DNA of 64,000 nt from Calditrichota bacterium (GCA_013150955.1 JAADJD010000002.1:28425-92424); one strand, 5' to 3'. Counted from the stretch's first letter, positions 37,201-46,098 are shown. Numbers and translations are program-made. The notes: generated from the sequence alone by a model not told the origin.

Positions 37201-38205
37201 GCCTGCCTGCGGGCAAAAGATTTGACCCAGCAATTACTTACCTTTGCCAAAGGCGGCGTGCCGATTAAGGAAACCGCTTCGTTGCAAAACATTTTAACCG
37301 AGACGGTGGAGTTTGTTTTAAGGGGCAGCCGGGTGCAGTACCAGGCCAGCATGGCCAGAGATTTATGGCCTGCCGAAGTGGATAAAGGGCAAATCAGCCA
37401 GGTGATTCAGAATCTGGTTATCAACTCCGTGCAGGCGATGCCGGACGGAGGAACGATTTACATCCGTGCGGAGAATGTTCAGATCAAGCAAACCACCGAA
37501 ATTCAGGGGGTGCGCATTCAACCCGGCGATTACATCCGCATCGAAATTGAAGACGAAGGGATTGGCATTCCCCAGAAATATCTGGACAAGATTTTTGATC
37601 CCTATTTCACAACCAAGCAAGACGGCAGTGGCCTGGGACTGGCCATTTGCTATTCCATTATCCGAAAGCATGGCGGGTACATCCTGGTGGCTTCGGAGGT
37701 GGGGAAAGGAACGGTGTTTACCATTTATTTACCAGCAAAACCCGAAGAAGCCCGGGAGCAACCGGGTTCAGAATCGTACCAGAGCATGCTGCAGGAGGGC
37801 GGCGGCGGTCGCATTCTGGTCATGGATGACGAGCAAACCATTTGTGATGTGGCCCGACAGATGCTCGAATTTATGGGCTATGAAGTGGAAACCGCAGTGG
37901 ACGGCAAAGAGGCCATTCTGTTATACAAAAAAGCAATAGAAACCGGGCGACCGTTTGATCTGGTCATTATGGATTTGACCATACCCGCCGGCATGGGGGG
38001 CAAGGAGGCCATTCGCGAGCTCCAGAAAATTGATCCCGATGTGCTCGCCATCGTATCCAGTGGCTACTCCAATGATCCGGTATTCGGGGATTATCAACGA
38101 TATGGTTTTCAGGGATGTGTCACCAAACCGTTTGGTTTAAAAGAACTCAAGGAAGCCATCGTACGCACGCTGGCTCAGCGGAAAAAGCGCGCGGAATCGC
38201 TGTAG
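34213..38205 (+). CDS. Multi-PAS/GAF hybrid histidine kinase with N-terminal receiver-like and C-terminal receiver domains
   Basis: A 1330-residue soluble kinase. Residues 1-120 are receiver-like: AVILVDGQLG holds a candidate Asp, but the usual Lys-Pro is replaced (YLIYPF). PAS domains follow at about 140-250 and 265-380, GAF at 400-555, and PAS at 565-685, 695-810 and 815-935, several starting SEERYR or SEIKYR. The phosphoacceptor His is in GGIAHDFNNIL near 962. The ATPase domain is at about 1040-1175 (NSVQAMPDGG, DEGIGIPQKYL). The receiver is at 1199-1325 with Asp in VIMDLTIPAG and Lys in VTKPF. A transcription partner is not adjacent. It probably integrates several cytoplasmic signals such as redox or ligands. 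Confidence 0.92.
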   Translation: MSAMIFAITRDPQKKKRLEQWFQASSYRVQIYADWKSLTPQAVSRHSPAVILVDGQLGAHLQASIQIGEQLFQKFQRPVVFLLEEAFVPRFRQLATGPCRDYLIYPFEEPALQAILEKHQASAVSTTNGENQAWLSSILKSLGEAIVTTDLDGNIRFFNTQSAALFHHKAAALKKGKKIWDVFELIDDRGNAVVKPVFTRVLMNGEIHRQQVFCTSLHPHNLFELEILVSPLKDVNERIQGTVWTLRDVSEKKQIERSLFESEIKYRAVIEQSPDNIFFADARTHRILDANPALQRLLGYSREELLQMTPYDFIDHDRRDIDAKVKEILESGKLSLGIRRYRRRDGAVVFVDVYASVVDFGEKKAICVVSRDVTERLKAEEERRIREERVETFNRVLLDLTLKKVFTETDFYQALQAVTELAGQAMQVERTSIWRYDKVSEELVCLDLYQYSRKQHSKGMLLRALDYPRYFHALENDRLIDANDARRDPRTREYRENYLVPLDIRSMLDAPIRLGQQLKGVICFEHVQTPRQWSLEEKNFASSIADLLSLMFEFHERKKVEEALRTSEERYRSLFEGVPIGLFRSTPDGKILAANKALLSMLGFESVEELSQIRAEALYRDPEIRRRWMQKVDRMGTAQSIEHKLIRKDGQEIWVRENIRAVRDARGRILFYEGSIEEITQQKETEEALKSSEERYRDLVENSRDIIGTHDLDGYMLSVNKATLEILGYADKSELIGRHLTELVEPRYRRLFTQYLKEIEEKGVVRGIMRILTRDGRVRILEYHNSLKRSGDEPPIVRVLARDITEHFQAEQALAAEKERLAVTLKSIGEGVIATDKEGRIILMNKVAEKLTGWRLKEVQGHPIEEVLRLESNGKRTTHPVQRVLKSRKGLVSAYSRVLMNRQGRQLLINLNAALMHNSRGDVIGVVVVFQDISEQKRMEEELHKAQKLESLGILAGGIAHDFNNILTGILGNISLARMYSEGNHSLAARLEEAEKACLRAKDLTQQLLTFAKGGVPIKETASLQNILTETVEFVLRGSRVQYQASMARDLWPAEVDKGQISQVIQNLVINSVQAMPDGGTIYIRAENVQIKQTTEIQGVRIQPGDYIRIEIEDEGIGIPQKYLDKIFDPYFTTKQDGSGLGLAICYSIIRKHGGYILVASEVGKGTVFTIYLPAKPEEAREQPGSESYQSMLQEGGGGRILVMDDEQTICDVARQMLEFMGYEVETAVDGKEAILLYKKAIETGRPFDLVIMDLTIPAGMGGKEAIRELQKIDPDVLAIVSSGYSNDPVFGDYQRYGFQGCVTKPFGLKELKEAIVRTLAQRKKRAESL

Positions 38206-38262
38206 CTGCTATCCCATCTGGATTGGAACAACACGTCCCGAGGGCGTTGCTCCATCCCCGGA

Positions 38263-38424
38263 ATAATCCCAGATTATGCGATTGACCACGAATAACACGA
38301 ATGAACACAAATAAAATCCATTGGATGAGATCTGGATGAAAATTGGTTCTGGTGTTTCTTCGCGATTTTGTGGATATTTATAGAGTCATTCGTGTGATTC
38401 GCGGTTAATGCATTATTTGGGATA
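38263..38424. repeat. Dispersed ~170-bp repeat, copy R6 (forward)
   Basis: It starts ATAATCCCAGATTATGCG and ends GCATTATTTGGGATAAC, with ATCTGGATGAAAATTGG in the centre. It fills most of the gap 38206-38518 between the hybrid kinase and the TrkA-like gene. Confidence 0.85.
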
Positions 38425-38518
38425 ACACCAGTCGATTCCGCGGAATCTCACAAACCGATTGCAAATATTCCCGGTAGCCATTAATTTCAATTCTTCTAAT
38501 ATGTTAGAAATTGGAGCG

Positions 38519-39199
38519 ATGAAGAAATTTGCCGTCATTGGATTGGGTACCTTTGGGGAAAGTGTGGCAAAATCCCTGACCGAAAAAGGAGCCGAGGTCA
38601 TTGCCATCGATCGGGACATGGAGCGGGTGGAGGAGATTCAGGATTACGTTTCGGTGGCGGTTCAGCTGGATAGCACCGATGAGAATGCCTTGCTGGCCCA
38701 GGGAATTCATGAGGTGGACGTTGCTGTGGTGTGCATTGGGGAGGATTTCGAATCCAACCTGTTGACCTCGGTGCTGTTAAAGCAGATCGGTGTGAAGGAG
38801 GTCATCACCCGTGCCACCCGGCCCATCGAGTCGAAAATCCTGAAAGCCGTGGGCATCGAACGGGTGGTGAATCCAGAGGAAGAGGTGGGAGAGAAACTGG
38901 CCTATTCGCTGATGCACCCCACCTTAAAGGAGATTTTTTACCTGGCGGGCGATATTTCGGTGGCGGAACTGGAAACGCCCAGAGTCTTTGTGGGAAAGAG
39001 TTTGCAGGAACTGGCGCTGCGGGCAAAGTACGGGATAAACCTTATTGTGATTCGCACGCCTGTACGCGAAAAAGTGGGTGAAAAACCCGTCCGTGAAAAA
39101 GTCATCATGCCGACCGCTGATACGGTGATTCAGGAGGGAGACCTGCTGGTGGTGGTGGGGACGAAAGAAGCCATAAATAAAGTAACTTCTTTGAAATAA
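38519..39199 (+). CDS. trkA: TrkA/KtrA-like potassium-transport regulatory protein
   Basis: A 226-residue protein. The N-terminal RCK/TrkA-N Rossmann domain has the nucleotide motif VIGLGTFGESVAKSL (residues about 5-20) and the acidic end IAIDRD near 36. A TrkA-C domain covers about 140-224 (VGKSLQELALRAKYG, VIQEGDLLVVVGTK). Such subunits bind NAD(H)/ATP and gate Trk or Ktr K+ channels at the inner membrane. No channel subunit (TrkH/KtrB) is in the window. ATG 38519 is supported by GGAG four bases upstream and by the family start MKKFAVIGLG. Confidence 0.88.
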   Translation: MKKFAVIGLGTFGESVAKSLTEKGAEVIAIDRDMERVEEIQDYVSVAVQLDSTDENALLAQGIHEVDVAVVCIGEDFESNLLTSVLLKQIGVKEVITRATRPIESKILKAVGIERVVNPEEEVGEKLAYSLMHPTLKEIFYLAGDISVAELETPRVFVGKSLQELALRAKYGINLIVIRTPVREKVGEKPVREKVIMPTADTVIQEGDLLVVVGTKEAINKVTSLK

Positions 39200-39278
39200 T
39201 TACGTACACCCGGCTCTTAACCCGGCACTGGCCGGAAGAATCATTCAATCCCTGATCTTTAAATAAACGAGGGTATCC

Positions 39279-39677
39279 ATGTTAAAAGCACCGCGCGAAT
39301 CCCTGAACTTATTGATCCGTGCCCATATTTTAAAGCGATTGCTGAATGGAGAATCTCTGGAGCAGGTGTATCCCCGCCTGACGGTGTATCAGTTACAGGA
39401 ATTGCGTGATTTTTTGCAGGAGGAGGTGGTGTACCTCTCCAGCATGAAGGATGACCCCCCGCTTACCGTTGCCGACATTAAGGAACGCTACGAACCGATT
39501 CCCAATTATTACTATCGCCAGGATTGTCGGGAACCGCTGGATTCCTGTTATAACGAAACCTGTTTAACTTCCAATCCCATCTGTTTTTCAAAAAAGATGA
39601 AGGGACAGCTGGCGGAACTGGTTAAATTGTTGCAACAGTACTTACCCATCAAAGGTGGCAATGACCAATCGCGCTAA
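39279..39677 (+). CDS. Conserved-looking small protein with C-x6-C-x4-C-x6-C motif
   Basis: A 132-residue protein I do not recognise. It is mostly helical by composition. Near residues 82-101 it has four cysteines in a symmetric C-x6-C-x4-C-x6-C pattern (CREPLDSC, CYNETC, CLTSNPIC), which could bind a metal or Fe-S cluster or form disulfides. No signal peptide is seen. Its end overlaps the M48 peptidase start by 17 bases, so the two are translationally coupled, and the ORF has normal codon use for the region. Confidence 0.7.
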   Translation: MLKAPRESLNLLIRAHILKRLLNGESLEQVYPRLTVYQLQELRDFLQEEVVYLSSMKDDPPLTVADIKERYEPIPNYYYRQDCREPLDSCYNETCLTSNPICFSKKMKGQLAELVKLLQQYLPIKGGNDQSR

Positions 39678-40785
39678 AGCTTACAACCGAATTAAACTCG
39701 TCCTATCCCTGATTGAACTTGCATTCACCCTTGGATTTCTGGGATTGCTCAGCTTTGGCGGATTTTCTGAGCCGCTGGCACGACTGGCGCGTGAGGTAAC
39801 CGAACAACCGTATCTGCAATTCATTGTTTTCCTGTTTTTACTGGGAGCCATCCAGGCGGTGTATGGTTTGCCTTTAAGCTTTTATGGGGGGTACCTACTG
39901 GAACATCGATTTGGGCTGTCCAATCAAACCCTTTTTCAATGGATCTGGCAACGGACGAAAGGCGCCCTGGTGGGATTGGTCATAGGCCTGCCCCTGCTGT
40001 TAACGTTTTACTTCCTGTTGCGGCACCATCCGGAAACCTGGTGGTTCTGGCTGGGGGTGGTGTTGTTTGGGGTAATGGTTTTACTGGCGCGCGTTGCGCC
40101 GGTGCTGATCTTTCCCCTGTTCTACAAATTTACGCCACTGGACAATCCGGAGTTAAAGACTCGCCTGGAAAAACTGCTGCAACCTTATGGATTTCACCTG
40201 GAGGGGCTTTATCGATTTAACCTGAGCAAAGACACGCGCAAGGCCAATGCCGCTTTTATGGGGATGTCCCGCAGTAAACGCATTGCATTGTCGGATACGT
40301 TGCTGGATGAGTTTGAACCCGGAGAAATTGAGTACGTGGTTGCACACGAAGTTGGGCATTTTTATTTAAAGCACCTGATCAAACAGCTGGTTTTGCATGT
40401 TCTGGTCACTTTTGTGGGATTGTATCTGGTGCATGTGGGATATTCTGCTTATGTACAGTGGAAAGGGTATTCCACACTGGCGTCCCTGGAGGCGTTGCCC
40501 TTTCTGGCACTGCTAATGACGCTCCACACGCTGGGGAGTGCCCCGGTGGTGAATGCTTTCAGCCGGAAGCATGAATTTGAGGCGGATCGGTTCGCGGTGC
40601 AGGCCAGTGGGCAGTTCCAGGCGGCAAAATCCGCCCTACAAAAACTGGCAAAAATGAATCTGTCCGATGAACACCCCCATCCCGTGGTGGAATTCATGTT
40701 CTACACCCATCCGTCCATTCCAAAACGGATTCAAGCCATCGAAACCATTGAAAAGGAGAAGCAAGATGAAGCTGCGTCTGTATAG
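39661..40785 (+). CDS. M48-family zinc metallopeptidase (Ste24-like), integral membrane
   Basis: A 374-residue membrane protease. Several hydrophobic segments lie in the first 150 residues. The zinc motif HEVGH is near residue 228 and the third ligand Glu is in SRKHEFEADRFAVQ near 305, the Ste24/HtpX arrangement. Family enzymes cleave membrane or prenylated proteins; the bacterial substrate here is unknown. ATG 39661 is chosen since the GTG at 39655 is part of the AAGGTGG ribosome-binding site. The gene overlaps both neighbours (17 and 20 bases), so the 39279-43381 genes form one operon. Confidence 0.9.
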   Translation: MTNRAKAYNRIKLVLSLIELAFTLGFLGLLSFGGFSEPLARLAREVTEQPYLQFIVFLFLLGAIQAVYGLPLSFYGGYLLEHRFGLSNQTLFQWIWQRTKGALVGLVIGLPLLLTFYFLLRHHPETWWFWLGVVLFGVMVLLARVAPVLIFPLFYKFTPLDNPELKTRLEKLLQPYGFHLEGLYRFNLSKDTRKANAAFMGMSRSKRIALSDTLLDEFEPGEIEYVVAHEVGHFYLKHLIKQLVLHVLVTFVGLYLVHVGYSAYVQWKGYSTLASLEALPFLALLMTLHTLGSAPVVNAFSRKHEFEADRFAVQASGQFQAAKSALQKLAKMNLSDEHPHPVVEFMFYTHPSIPKRIQAIETIEKEKQDEAASV

Positions 40786-43381
40786 CGGGTTTATACTGCT
40801 GGGATTGATCGTCCCATTGCTGGCACAATCGCAAATTCAGTGGGAATTTCCCCCATATCGCTATTATCAATATGAAAATGGATTTGAATTGCTGGTGATT
40901 GAAAATCACACCAATCCGCTGGTCTCCGTGGTGGTGATTGTGCGTGCTGGATTGCGAAACGAAACGGCAGCGAATAATGGCGTTTCCCACATGCTGGAAC
41001 ACATGACCTTTAATGGTACCACCAAACGGACGCAAAAACAGCTGTACGACGAGCTGGATAGTCTGGGAATTTACCTGAATGCTCATACGGACATGGATTA
41101 TACCAACTATCTGGCCCTGACCCATCGGGATTTTCTGGAGCAGAGTGTGGAAATCATGGCGGATATGTTGCTGAACTCGACTTTCCCTGAAGAGAAATTT
41201 GAGAAGGAGAAGGGGATCATTGTGGAAGAAGTCGGGAAGGATTCGGATAACCCGGACTATCAGAAAAATTTGCGTTTTCGTCAGCAATTTTTGGCGGGAA
41301 CTCCATATGCCATGCCGGTGATCGGAACGGTGGAAACCATTCGCAACATGCGTCGCGAGCAGGTCGTGGAATATTACCAGACGTACTATCAGCCCAACAA
41401 CATGATGGCTGTGGTGTTCGGGGATGTGAATCCCGATGCGGTCAATCAATTGTTTCAGTCCTATTTTGGGGAATTGAAGCCGAAGGCCGTCCCCCAACTG
41501 CAGTTTGAATGGAAGCGGGATTATCCTTTTGTTCATCAGGAGATGAATGCGGAGCGGAAGCTGGTGTATCTGGTTTTTCCAGCGCCCACTTTCAACAATC
41601 GCTATTTCATCCCGTTTACCATCTTTTTTAATTATGCGCTGGAGTCGGACAAATCGCGGTTGATGGAACGGTTAATCCAGAACGAATCGGTGAGCATCCG
41701 ACAGGCAAGTGCCAGTTACGAATATCATCCCGATTTTGCCTATGTGATTTTGACTTTCGATGTACCGGCGGATGTGGATGCGACCGTGCTGAAACGGGAA
41801 GTGATTACCGAATTTCAGCACCTGCAGCAGGAGGGGATCCGGGAAGAGGAATTCCAGCTGATCGTTCGCAACCTGGCCATTTCGGACATTTTGCAACGCG
41901 ACCAGGTGATGTATTACGGCTTTTTTAAATCTCACGAATTTGCCATTGCGGGTAAAACCGCGTTCGAGGTGGTGATGCCGGCGCTGCTGGAACTGGAGGT
42001 GGCAGAAGTGAACCGATTCATTCAGGAATATCCCCGCATGTGGCACAATCCAACCGTGCTGTACCAGCCATTTCCCTGGATGAAAAAGGTGGATGTGGCG
42101 GCTTATCACGGGAAGGCTCAGGGGCGTTATCGGGGTGTGGGAGAGATTCATCGCACGGTTTTCCCCAACGGCCTGACGCTGGTGCATTTGTATAACACGG
42201 ATAGCCCGATCCTGGGTATCCATCTGCTGTTTAAAAATCGCAGCGCATGGGAGTCTCCGGACAAGGCGGGACTGGTGGAAATGCTCCATCGCATGTTGCT
42301 GAAGCGTACCCGCAATTACACGGCGGAAGAAATCACGAAAAAGTTGAAGTATCTGGGAGCCGAAGTAAAAACCTACGATTGGGATTACATCCCCTTTGAT
42401 GATTATTACAACGTCCCTGAATATTCCTACATTCGGTTTAAGACGCTGGATCAGTTTGGGGAGCAGGCCTTTGCGCTGCTGGCAGAGGTGTTGCAGAACG
42501 CCGTGTTCACCGAGGAAGATTTCGAACAGGTTAAAAGGCGCATGCTGGCGGTTGCTCAGAAAAATCAGAAAAAAGCCAGTTTTCAGGCGCGGTATGGGTT
42601 CTTCCGGCTTCTGCTGGGGAAAGATCATCCATTGTCCCGTCCGGTGGGGGGTACCCAGGAAACCATTCAAAACATCACTTTGCAGGATGTGCAACAACTC
42701 AAAGCGAGATATTTTCAGGCCAATAATTTGATTATATCGGTAGTTTCGGGGATTGAGCCGGAAACCATGAAGCAACTGGTGAAACGATATTTTGGTGGCA
42801 TGCCCGCCGGGGAACATCCACCGGCCATGCCCACGATTGACCTTACTCAAGGCTTGGCTGCAGATTTTAAAGTATTAGACAAGCAGCAGGCACAACTGTA
42901 CTGGGGATACGTTTTCGAAAACCGGGCATCCGGTGCGGCACTGGCAGTGGCCAATCATGTTTTCAGCAATCGGCTGGCATTTCATCTCCGGGAACAAAAA
43001 GGCTGGGCCTATCGGCTGGGATCCAGTGTGCAACTGTATGGAGATAAAGGGATTTTTTACGTTCGCATGGGTACTCGACCTTATATCTTGCAAGATGCGA
43101 TTTTGGCCATTCAGGCCGATCTGGAATCGTTCCGCAGTGAAGTACTGCCGGATAATGAAATCGAACGTTCCCGCAATGCGCTGCTGGCGGCAAAGGTGCG
43201 GCGACGTGCCACACGGGAAAACCAGGCCTATTTCCTGGGACTCTTCGAATTTCTGGGATATCCGGAGGATTATTATTTCCGTTCCCTGGAATCCCTGAAG
43301 AACGTTTCTCCGGAGGAAGTCAATCGCGTGAAAAATCAGTTTATTCAAACGGAAAATTACCGTATATATTGGGTAAAGTAA
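40766..43381 (+). CDS. M16-family zinc peptidase, exported, two-domain
   Basis: An 871-residue protein with a signal peptide (LYSGFILLGLIVPLLAQSQ, cleaved near residue 20). The N-terminal half has the inverted zinc motif HMLEH (SHMLEHMTFNG near residue 75) and the third ligand Glu in IIVEEVGKDSDNP near 152. The second half is a M16_C-like inactive domain with a further substrate-binding repeat. Such pitrilysin-like enzymes degrade peptides in the periplasm. ATG 40766 has AAGGAG upstream; the longer frame to 40667 overlaps M48 and is rejected. Coupled to the M48 peptidase. Confidence 0.92.
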   Translation: MKLRLYSGFILLGLIVPLLAQSQIQWEFPPYRYYQYENGFELLVIENHTNPLVSVVVIVRAGLRNETAANNGVSHMLEHMTFNGTTKRTQKQLYDELDSLGIYLNAHTDMDYTNYLALTHRDFLEQSVEIMADMLLNSTFPEEKFEKEKGIIVEEVGKDSDNPDYQKNLRFRQQFLAGTPYAMPVIGTVETIRNMRREQVVEYYQTYYQPNNMMAVVFGDVNPDAVNQLFQSYFGELKPKAVPQLQFEWKRDYPFVHQEMNAERKLVYLVFPAPTFNNRYFIPFTIFFNYALESDKSRLMERLIQNESVSIRQASASYEYHPDFAYVILTFDVPADVDATVLKREVITEFQHLQQEGIREEEFQLIVRNLAISDILQRDQVMYYGFFKSHEFAIAGKTAFEVVMPALLELEVAEVNRFIQEYPRMWHNPTVLYQPFPWMKKVDVAAYHGKAQGRYRGVGEIHRTVFPNGLTLVHLYNTDSPILGIHLLFKNRSAWESPDKAGLVEMLHRMLLKRTRNYTAEEITKKLKYLGAEVKTYDWDYIPFDDYYNVPEYSYIRFKTLDQFGEQAFALLAEVLQNAVFTEEDFEQVKRRMLAVAQKNQKKASFQARYGFFRLLLGKDHPLSRPVGGTQETIQNITLQDVQQLKARYFQANNLIISVVSGIEPETMKQLVKRYFGGMPAGEHPPAMPTIDLTQGLAADFKVLDKQQAQLYWGYVFENRASGAALAVANHVFSNRLAFHLREQKGWAYRLGSSVQLYGDKGIFYVRMGTRPYILQDAILAIQADLESFRSEVLPDNEIERSRNALLAAKVRRRATRENQAYFLGLFEFLGYPEDYYFRSLESLKNVSPEEVNRVKNQFIQTENYRIYWVK

Positions 43382-43409
43382 ATTTCAAGGACGAAGTGCA
43401 GGAGAGGCT

Positions 43410-43829
43410 ATGCAATTGTTTCAGATTTTTGCCAGGGAAAAGGAACAGGCCGATGACGAGAGTCGGAGACCGTTGCACATCGACACCCCCGGTGGAAAGA
43501 CCAAAGTGTATCTGAATCGCAATGGATTGATACCGGTGGTGGTGCAGGATGCACAAACGGGCGTGGTATTGCGGCTGGGCTATATGGATGCCTGGGCGCT
43601 GGAATTGAGCCTGAAAAATCGCATTCTTTTTCTGTATAAGCGATCGCGTCAGCGGGTGGTTCGATTGGGAGAAAAAGACAACCTGGAATATCCCATTCAG
43701 GAGATGTGGCTGGATCGAAACAAGCGGGCATTACTGGTGCGGGTACAGTTGCCCGAAGGCGATACCGGAAACACCGCATTTCGGAAACGATTGCTGGCAC
43801 CTGCAAAAGGGGACGATGTGTCTGAATAA
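43410..43829 (+). CDS. HisI-like (phosphoribosyl-AMP cyclohydrolase) protein lacking the metal ligands
   Basis: A 139-residue protein whose middle aligns well with HisI: NGLIPVVVQDAQTGVVLRLGYMDAWAL followed by RSRQRVVRLGE. In HisI the next parts are the DCDxD magnesium motif and a CHTGxxSC zinc motif; here they read LDRNKRALLV and DTGNTAFRK, with no cysteine or DxDxD. It therefore probably does not open phosphoribosyl-AMP and may be a binding protein or a decaying gene. The frame is intact and has GGAGAGG before ATG 43410. It stands between the M16 peptidase and biotin carboxylase, not in a histidine operon. Confidence 0.8.
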   Translation: MQLFQIFAREKEQADDESRRPLHIDTPGGKTKVYLNRNGLIPVVVQDAQTGVVLRLGYMDAWALELSLKNRILFLYKRSRQRVVRLGEKDNLEYPIQEMWLDRNKRALLVRVQLPEGDTGNTAFRKRLLAPAKGDDVSE

Positions 43830-43897
43830 TCCCACGGTTTTCATATCAGGCACTGGCGTTGTAAATTACCCCGGTAAATAATGGAAGGAGAATCGGG

Positions 43898-45421
43898 TTG
43901 AAGCGTATACGGAAAATACTGGTTGCCAATCGCGGAGAAATTGCCGTTCGCATCATGCGTACCTGTCGGGAAATGGGGATTCAATCGGTGGCGGTGTATT
44001 CCGAGGTTGATCGGTTGTCCCCCCATGTGTTAACGGCGGATGAGGCCTACCTGCTGGGGCCGGCACCTTCCACAGAAAGCTATCTCAATATGGATAAAAT
44101 TATCGAGATTGCCCGAAAAAGCGGCTGCGATGCCATTCACCCCGGTTATGGGTTTCTGGCAGAAAATCCCCACTTTGCCCGGAAGGTTGCGGAGGCCGGT
44201 TTGATTTTTATCGGCCCGCGTCCGGACACCATCCGATTGATGGGCAGCAAGACCGAGTCCCGTAAAATTATGCAGCAAGCCGGGGTACCGGTGGTACCCG
44301 GAACCACCCGCCCCATAAAAGATGTGGCAGAAGCCGAGGCGATCATCGATTCGATTGGAGGCTATCCGGTGATGTTAAAAGCCGCTGCGGGCGGTGGGGG
44401 AAAAGGCATGCGGATTGTCCGCAATTCCAGCGAACTGCCCCGTGCGCTGGAAGCCGGCCGCAACGAGGCGTTAAATGCGTTTGGAGATGATACCATCTAC
44501 ATCGAAAAATTTGTGGAAAATCCCAAACATATCGAAATCCAGGTGATTGCGGACGAGCATGGCAGGGTGCTGCATTTGTGGGAGCGGGACTGTTCCATCC
44601 AGCGGCGGCATCAGAAGGTTATTGAAGAAAGTCCTTCGGCCGTGCTGACCCCCGACGTGCGGCAGCGAATGGGGGAAACGGCCATCCAGGCGGCCAGAGC
44701 CTGTGGTTATGTCAATGCCGGTACCATTGAGTTTCTGGTGGACGAAGATTTAAATTTCTACTTTCTGGAGATGAACACCCGCCTTCAGGTGGAACACCCC
44801 GTCACCGAAATGGTGCTGGGATTGGATCTGGTGAAACTGCAAATCATGGTGGCTGAAGGCCAACCGCTGCCATTTGACCAGCAGGATGTGCAGGCTCAGG
44901 GCCATGCCATCGAATGCCGGATTTATGCCGAGGATCCGTTTCAGAACTTTGCGCCCTCCACGGGGAAGATCGAGTTTTTGAAGAATCCGGAAGGGCCGGG
45001 AGTCCGTTTAGATAGCGGTATTGCGTCACATTCAGAAATTACCATGTATTACGATCCCCTGATGGCGAAGTTGATCACCTGGGGTGCCGACCGTCAGGAA
45101 GCGATCGCCCGCATGATTCGCGCCCTGAAAGAATACCAGATCCACGGTGTGCAAACCACCATTCCTTTCTGCCTGGCCGTGCTTCAGCATCCCGATTTTG
45201 TTGAGGGTAAGTTTAACACCGGATTTGTGGAAAAATACTGGAAGTCCCCATCAGCAGCGGCGCAGCCGGATGCCCGCATGCTGGCCATTGCAGCGGCATT
45301 GCGCTATTTTACCGAGCAGCATGAAGCGTATCTGAATGGGGAACTGAAAGCGGCGTCGGATCAGCAGGTGGTCTCTGCATGGAAAATTCGCGGATTAAAA
45401 GAAATGTTGAGGGAACGATGA
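43898..45421 (+). CDS. accC: Biotin carboxylase subunit of an acyl-CoA carboxylase
   Basis: A 507-residue ATP-grasp enzyme that carboxylates biotin on BCCP using bicarbonate and ATP. Visible are KILVANRGEIAVRI at the start, AIHPGYGFLAEN near residue 75, the glycine-rich ATP loop KAAAGGGGKGMRIV near 160, the EMNTRLQVEHPVTE metal/catalytic block near 290 and the biotin-carboxylase C-terminal domain. The TTG start is supported by GGAG upstream (AAGGAGAATCGGG). It overlaps the BCCP gene by 4 bases (ATGA). A carboxyltransferase is missing from the window, so propionyl-CoA, acetyl-CoA or pyruvate could be the acceptor. Confidence 0.9.
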   Translation: MKRIRKILVANRGEIAVRIMRTCREMGIQSVAVYSEVDRLSPHVLTADEAYLLGPAPSTESYLNMDKIIEIARKSGCDAIHPGYGFLAENPHFARKVAEAGLIFIGPRPDTIRLMGSKTESRKIMQQAGVPVVPGTTRPIKDVAEAEAIIDSIGGYPVMLKAAAGGGGKGMRIVRNSSELPRALEAGRNEALNAFGDDTIYIEKFVENPKHIEIQVIADEHGRVLHLWERDCSIQRRHQKVIEESPSAVLTPDVRQRMGETAIQAARACGYVNAGTIEFLVDEDLNFYFLEMNTRLQVEHPVTEMVLGLDLVKLQIMVAEGQPLPFDQQDVQAQGHAIECRIYAEDPFQNFAPSTGKIEFLKNPEGPGVRLDSGIASHSEITMYYDPLMAKLITWGADRQEAIARMIRALKEYQIHGVQTTIPFCLAVLQHPDFVEGKFNTGFVEKYWKSPSAAAQPDARMLAIAAALRYFTEQHEAYLNGELKAASDQQVVSAWKIRGLKEMLRER

Positions 45422-45921
45422 TTTACTACATCCAGCAGGACGATCAATTCATCCCTGTTGAAATTGAAGATCAGAACGGACAGTTGATTGTTCGCGTGAA
45501 AGGTCAGGTATTCCATATTGATCCCAGGCGGGTGGCGGATGATCAGTATTCCTTCCTGGTGAATGGACAATCTCTGGTGGTGGAACGTTTGCAGGCGGTA
45601 CCGGATCTGGTGTTTCGCATCGATCAGCAAGAATTTGCGGTGACGGTCTTAAACGAGCGCCAAAAAATTGAGCGGGAAATTTTCGGGCAAACCGAGCAAG
45701 CCCATGGTCATGGCGAGGTGCGAGCGCCGATGCCCGGACTGGTTCTCCGAATTGATGTGAAGGTGGGGGATGAGGTGAAAATTGGCCAACCCCTGCTGAT
45801 CATGGAAGCCATGAAAATGGAGAACGAGATCCGCGCCCCAATCGATGGGGTGGTGAAAGAGATCGTCGTGGAACCCCATCAGGCGGTAGAAAAGGAAGAC
45901 CTGCTCATTCGGCTGGAGTAA
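45418..45921 (+). CDS. Biotin carboxyl carrier protein
   Basis: A 167-residue protein. The C-terminal biotinyl domain (about residues 98-167) carries the biotin-lysine motif EAMKMENEI near residue 131, and APMPGLVLRIDVKVGDEV before it is typical. The N-terminal part resembles the BCCP part of propionyl-CoA and related carboxylases. ATG 45418 is chosen because it overlaps the biotin carboxylase stop (ATGA) and has GAGGG before it. Expression is coupled to the carboxylase subunit; BirA at 48725 would attach the biotin. Confidence 0.88.
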   Translation: MIYYIQQDDQFIPVEIEDQNGQLIVRVKGQVFHIDPRRVADDQYSFLVNGQSLVVERLQAVPDLVFRIDQQEFAVTVLNERQKIEREIFGQTEQAHGHGEVRAPMPGLVLRIDVKVGDEVKIGQPLLIMEAMKMENEIRAPIDGVVKEIVVEPHQAVEKEDLLIRLE

Positions 45922-45924
45922 GTT

Positions 45925-46098
45925 AATCCCAGTTTATGCAATAGCCTACGAATTACACGAATTCACACAAATAAAAAACCAATAAAATACATTGAATAGT
46001 GTCTGGATGAAAATGTATTCCAGGGTTTATTCGCGATTTTGTAGATATTTTTTGGTTTCATTCGCGTGATTCGCGGTTTATTGCATAATTTGGGTTAA
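45925..46098. repeat. Dispersed ~170-bp repeat, copy R7 (forward)
   Basis: It begins 4 bases after the BCCP stop (ATCCCAGTTTATGCAATAGCC) and ends TTGCATAATTTGGGTTA, closely matching copy R1. It belongs to a cluster of copies filling 45925-46525. Confidence 0.85.

Noticed and set aside
41672-42850. 392-codon frame on the minus strand
   Set aside because: It is antisense to the M16 peptidase, whose motifs and ribosome-binding site are clear.
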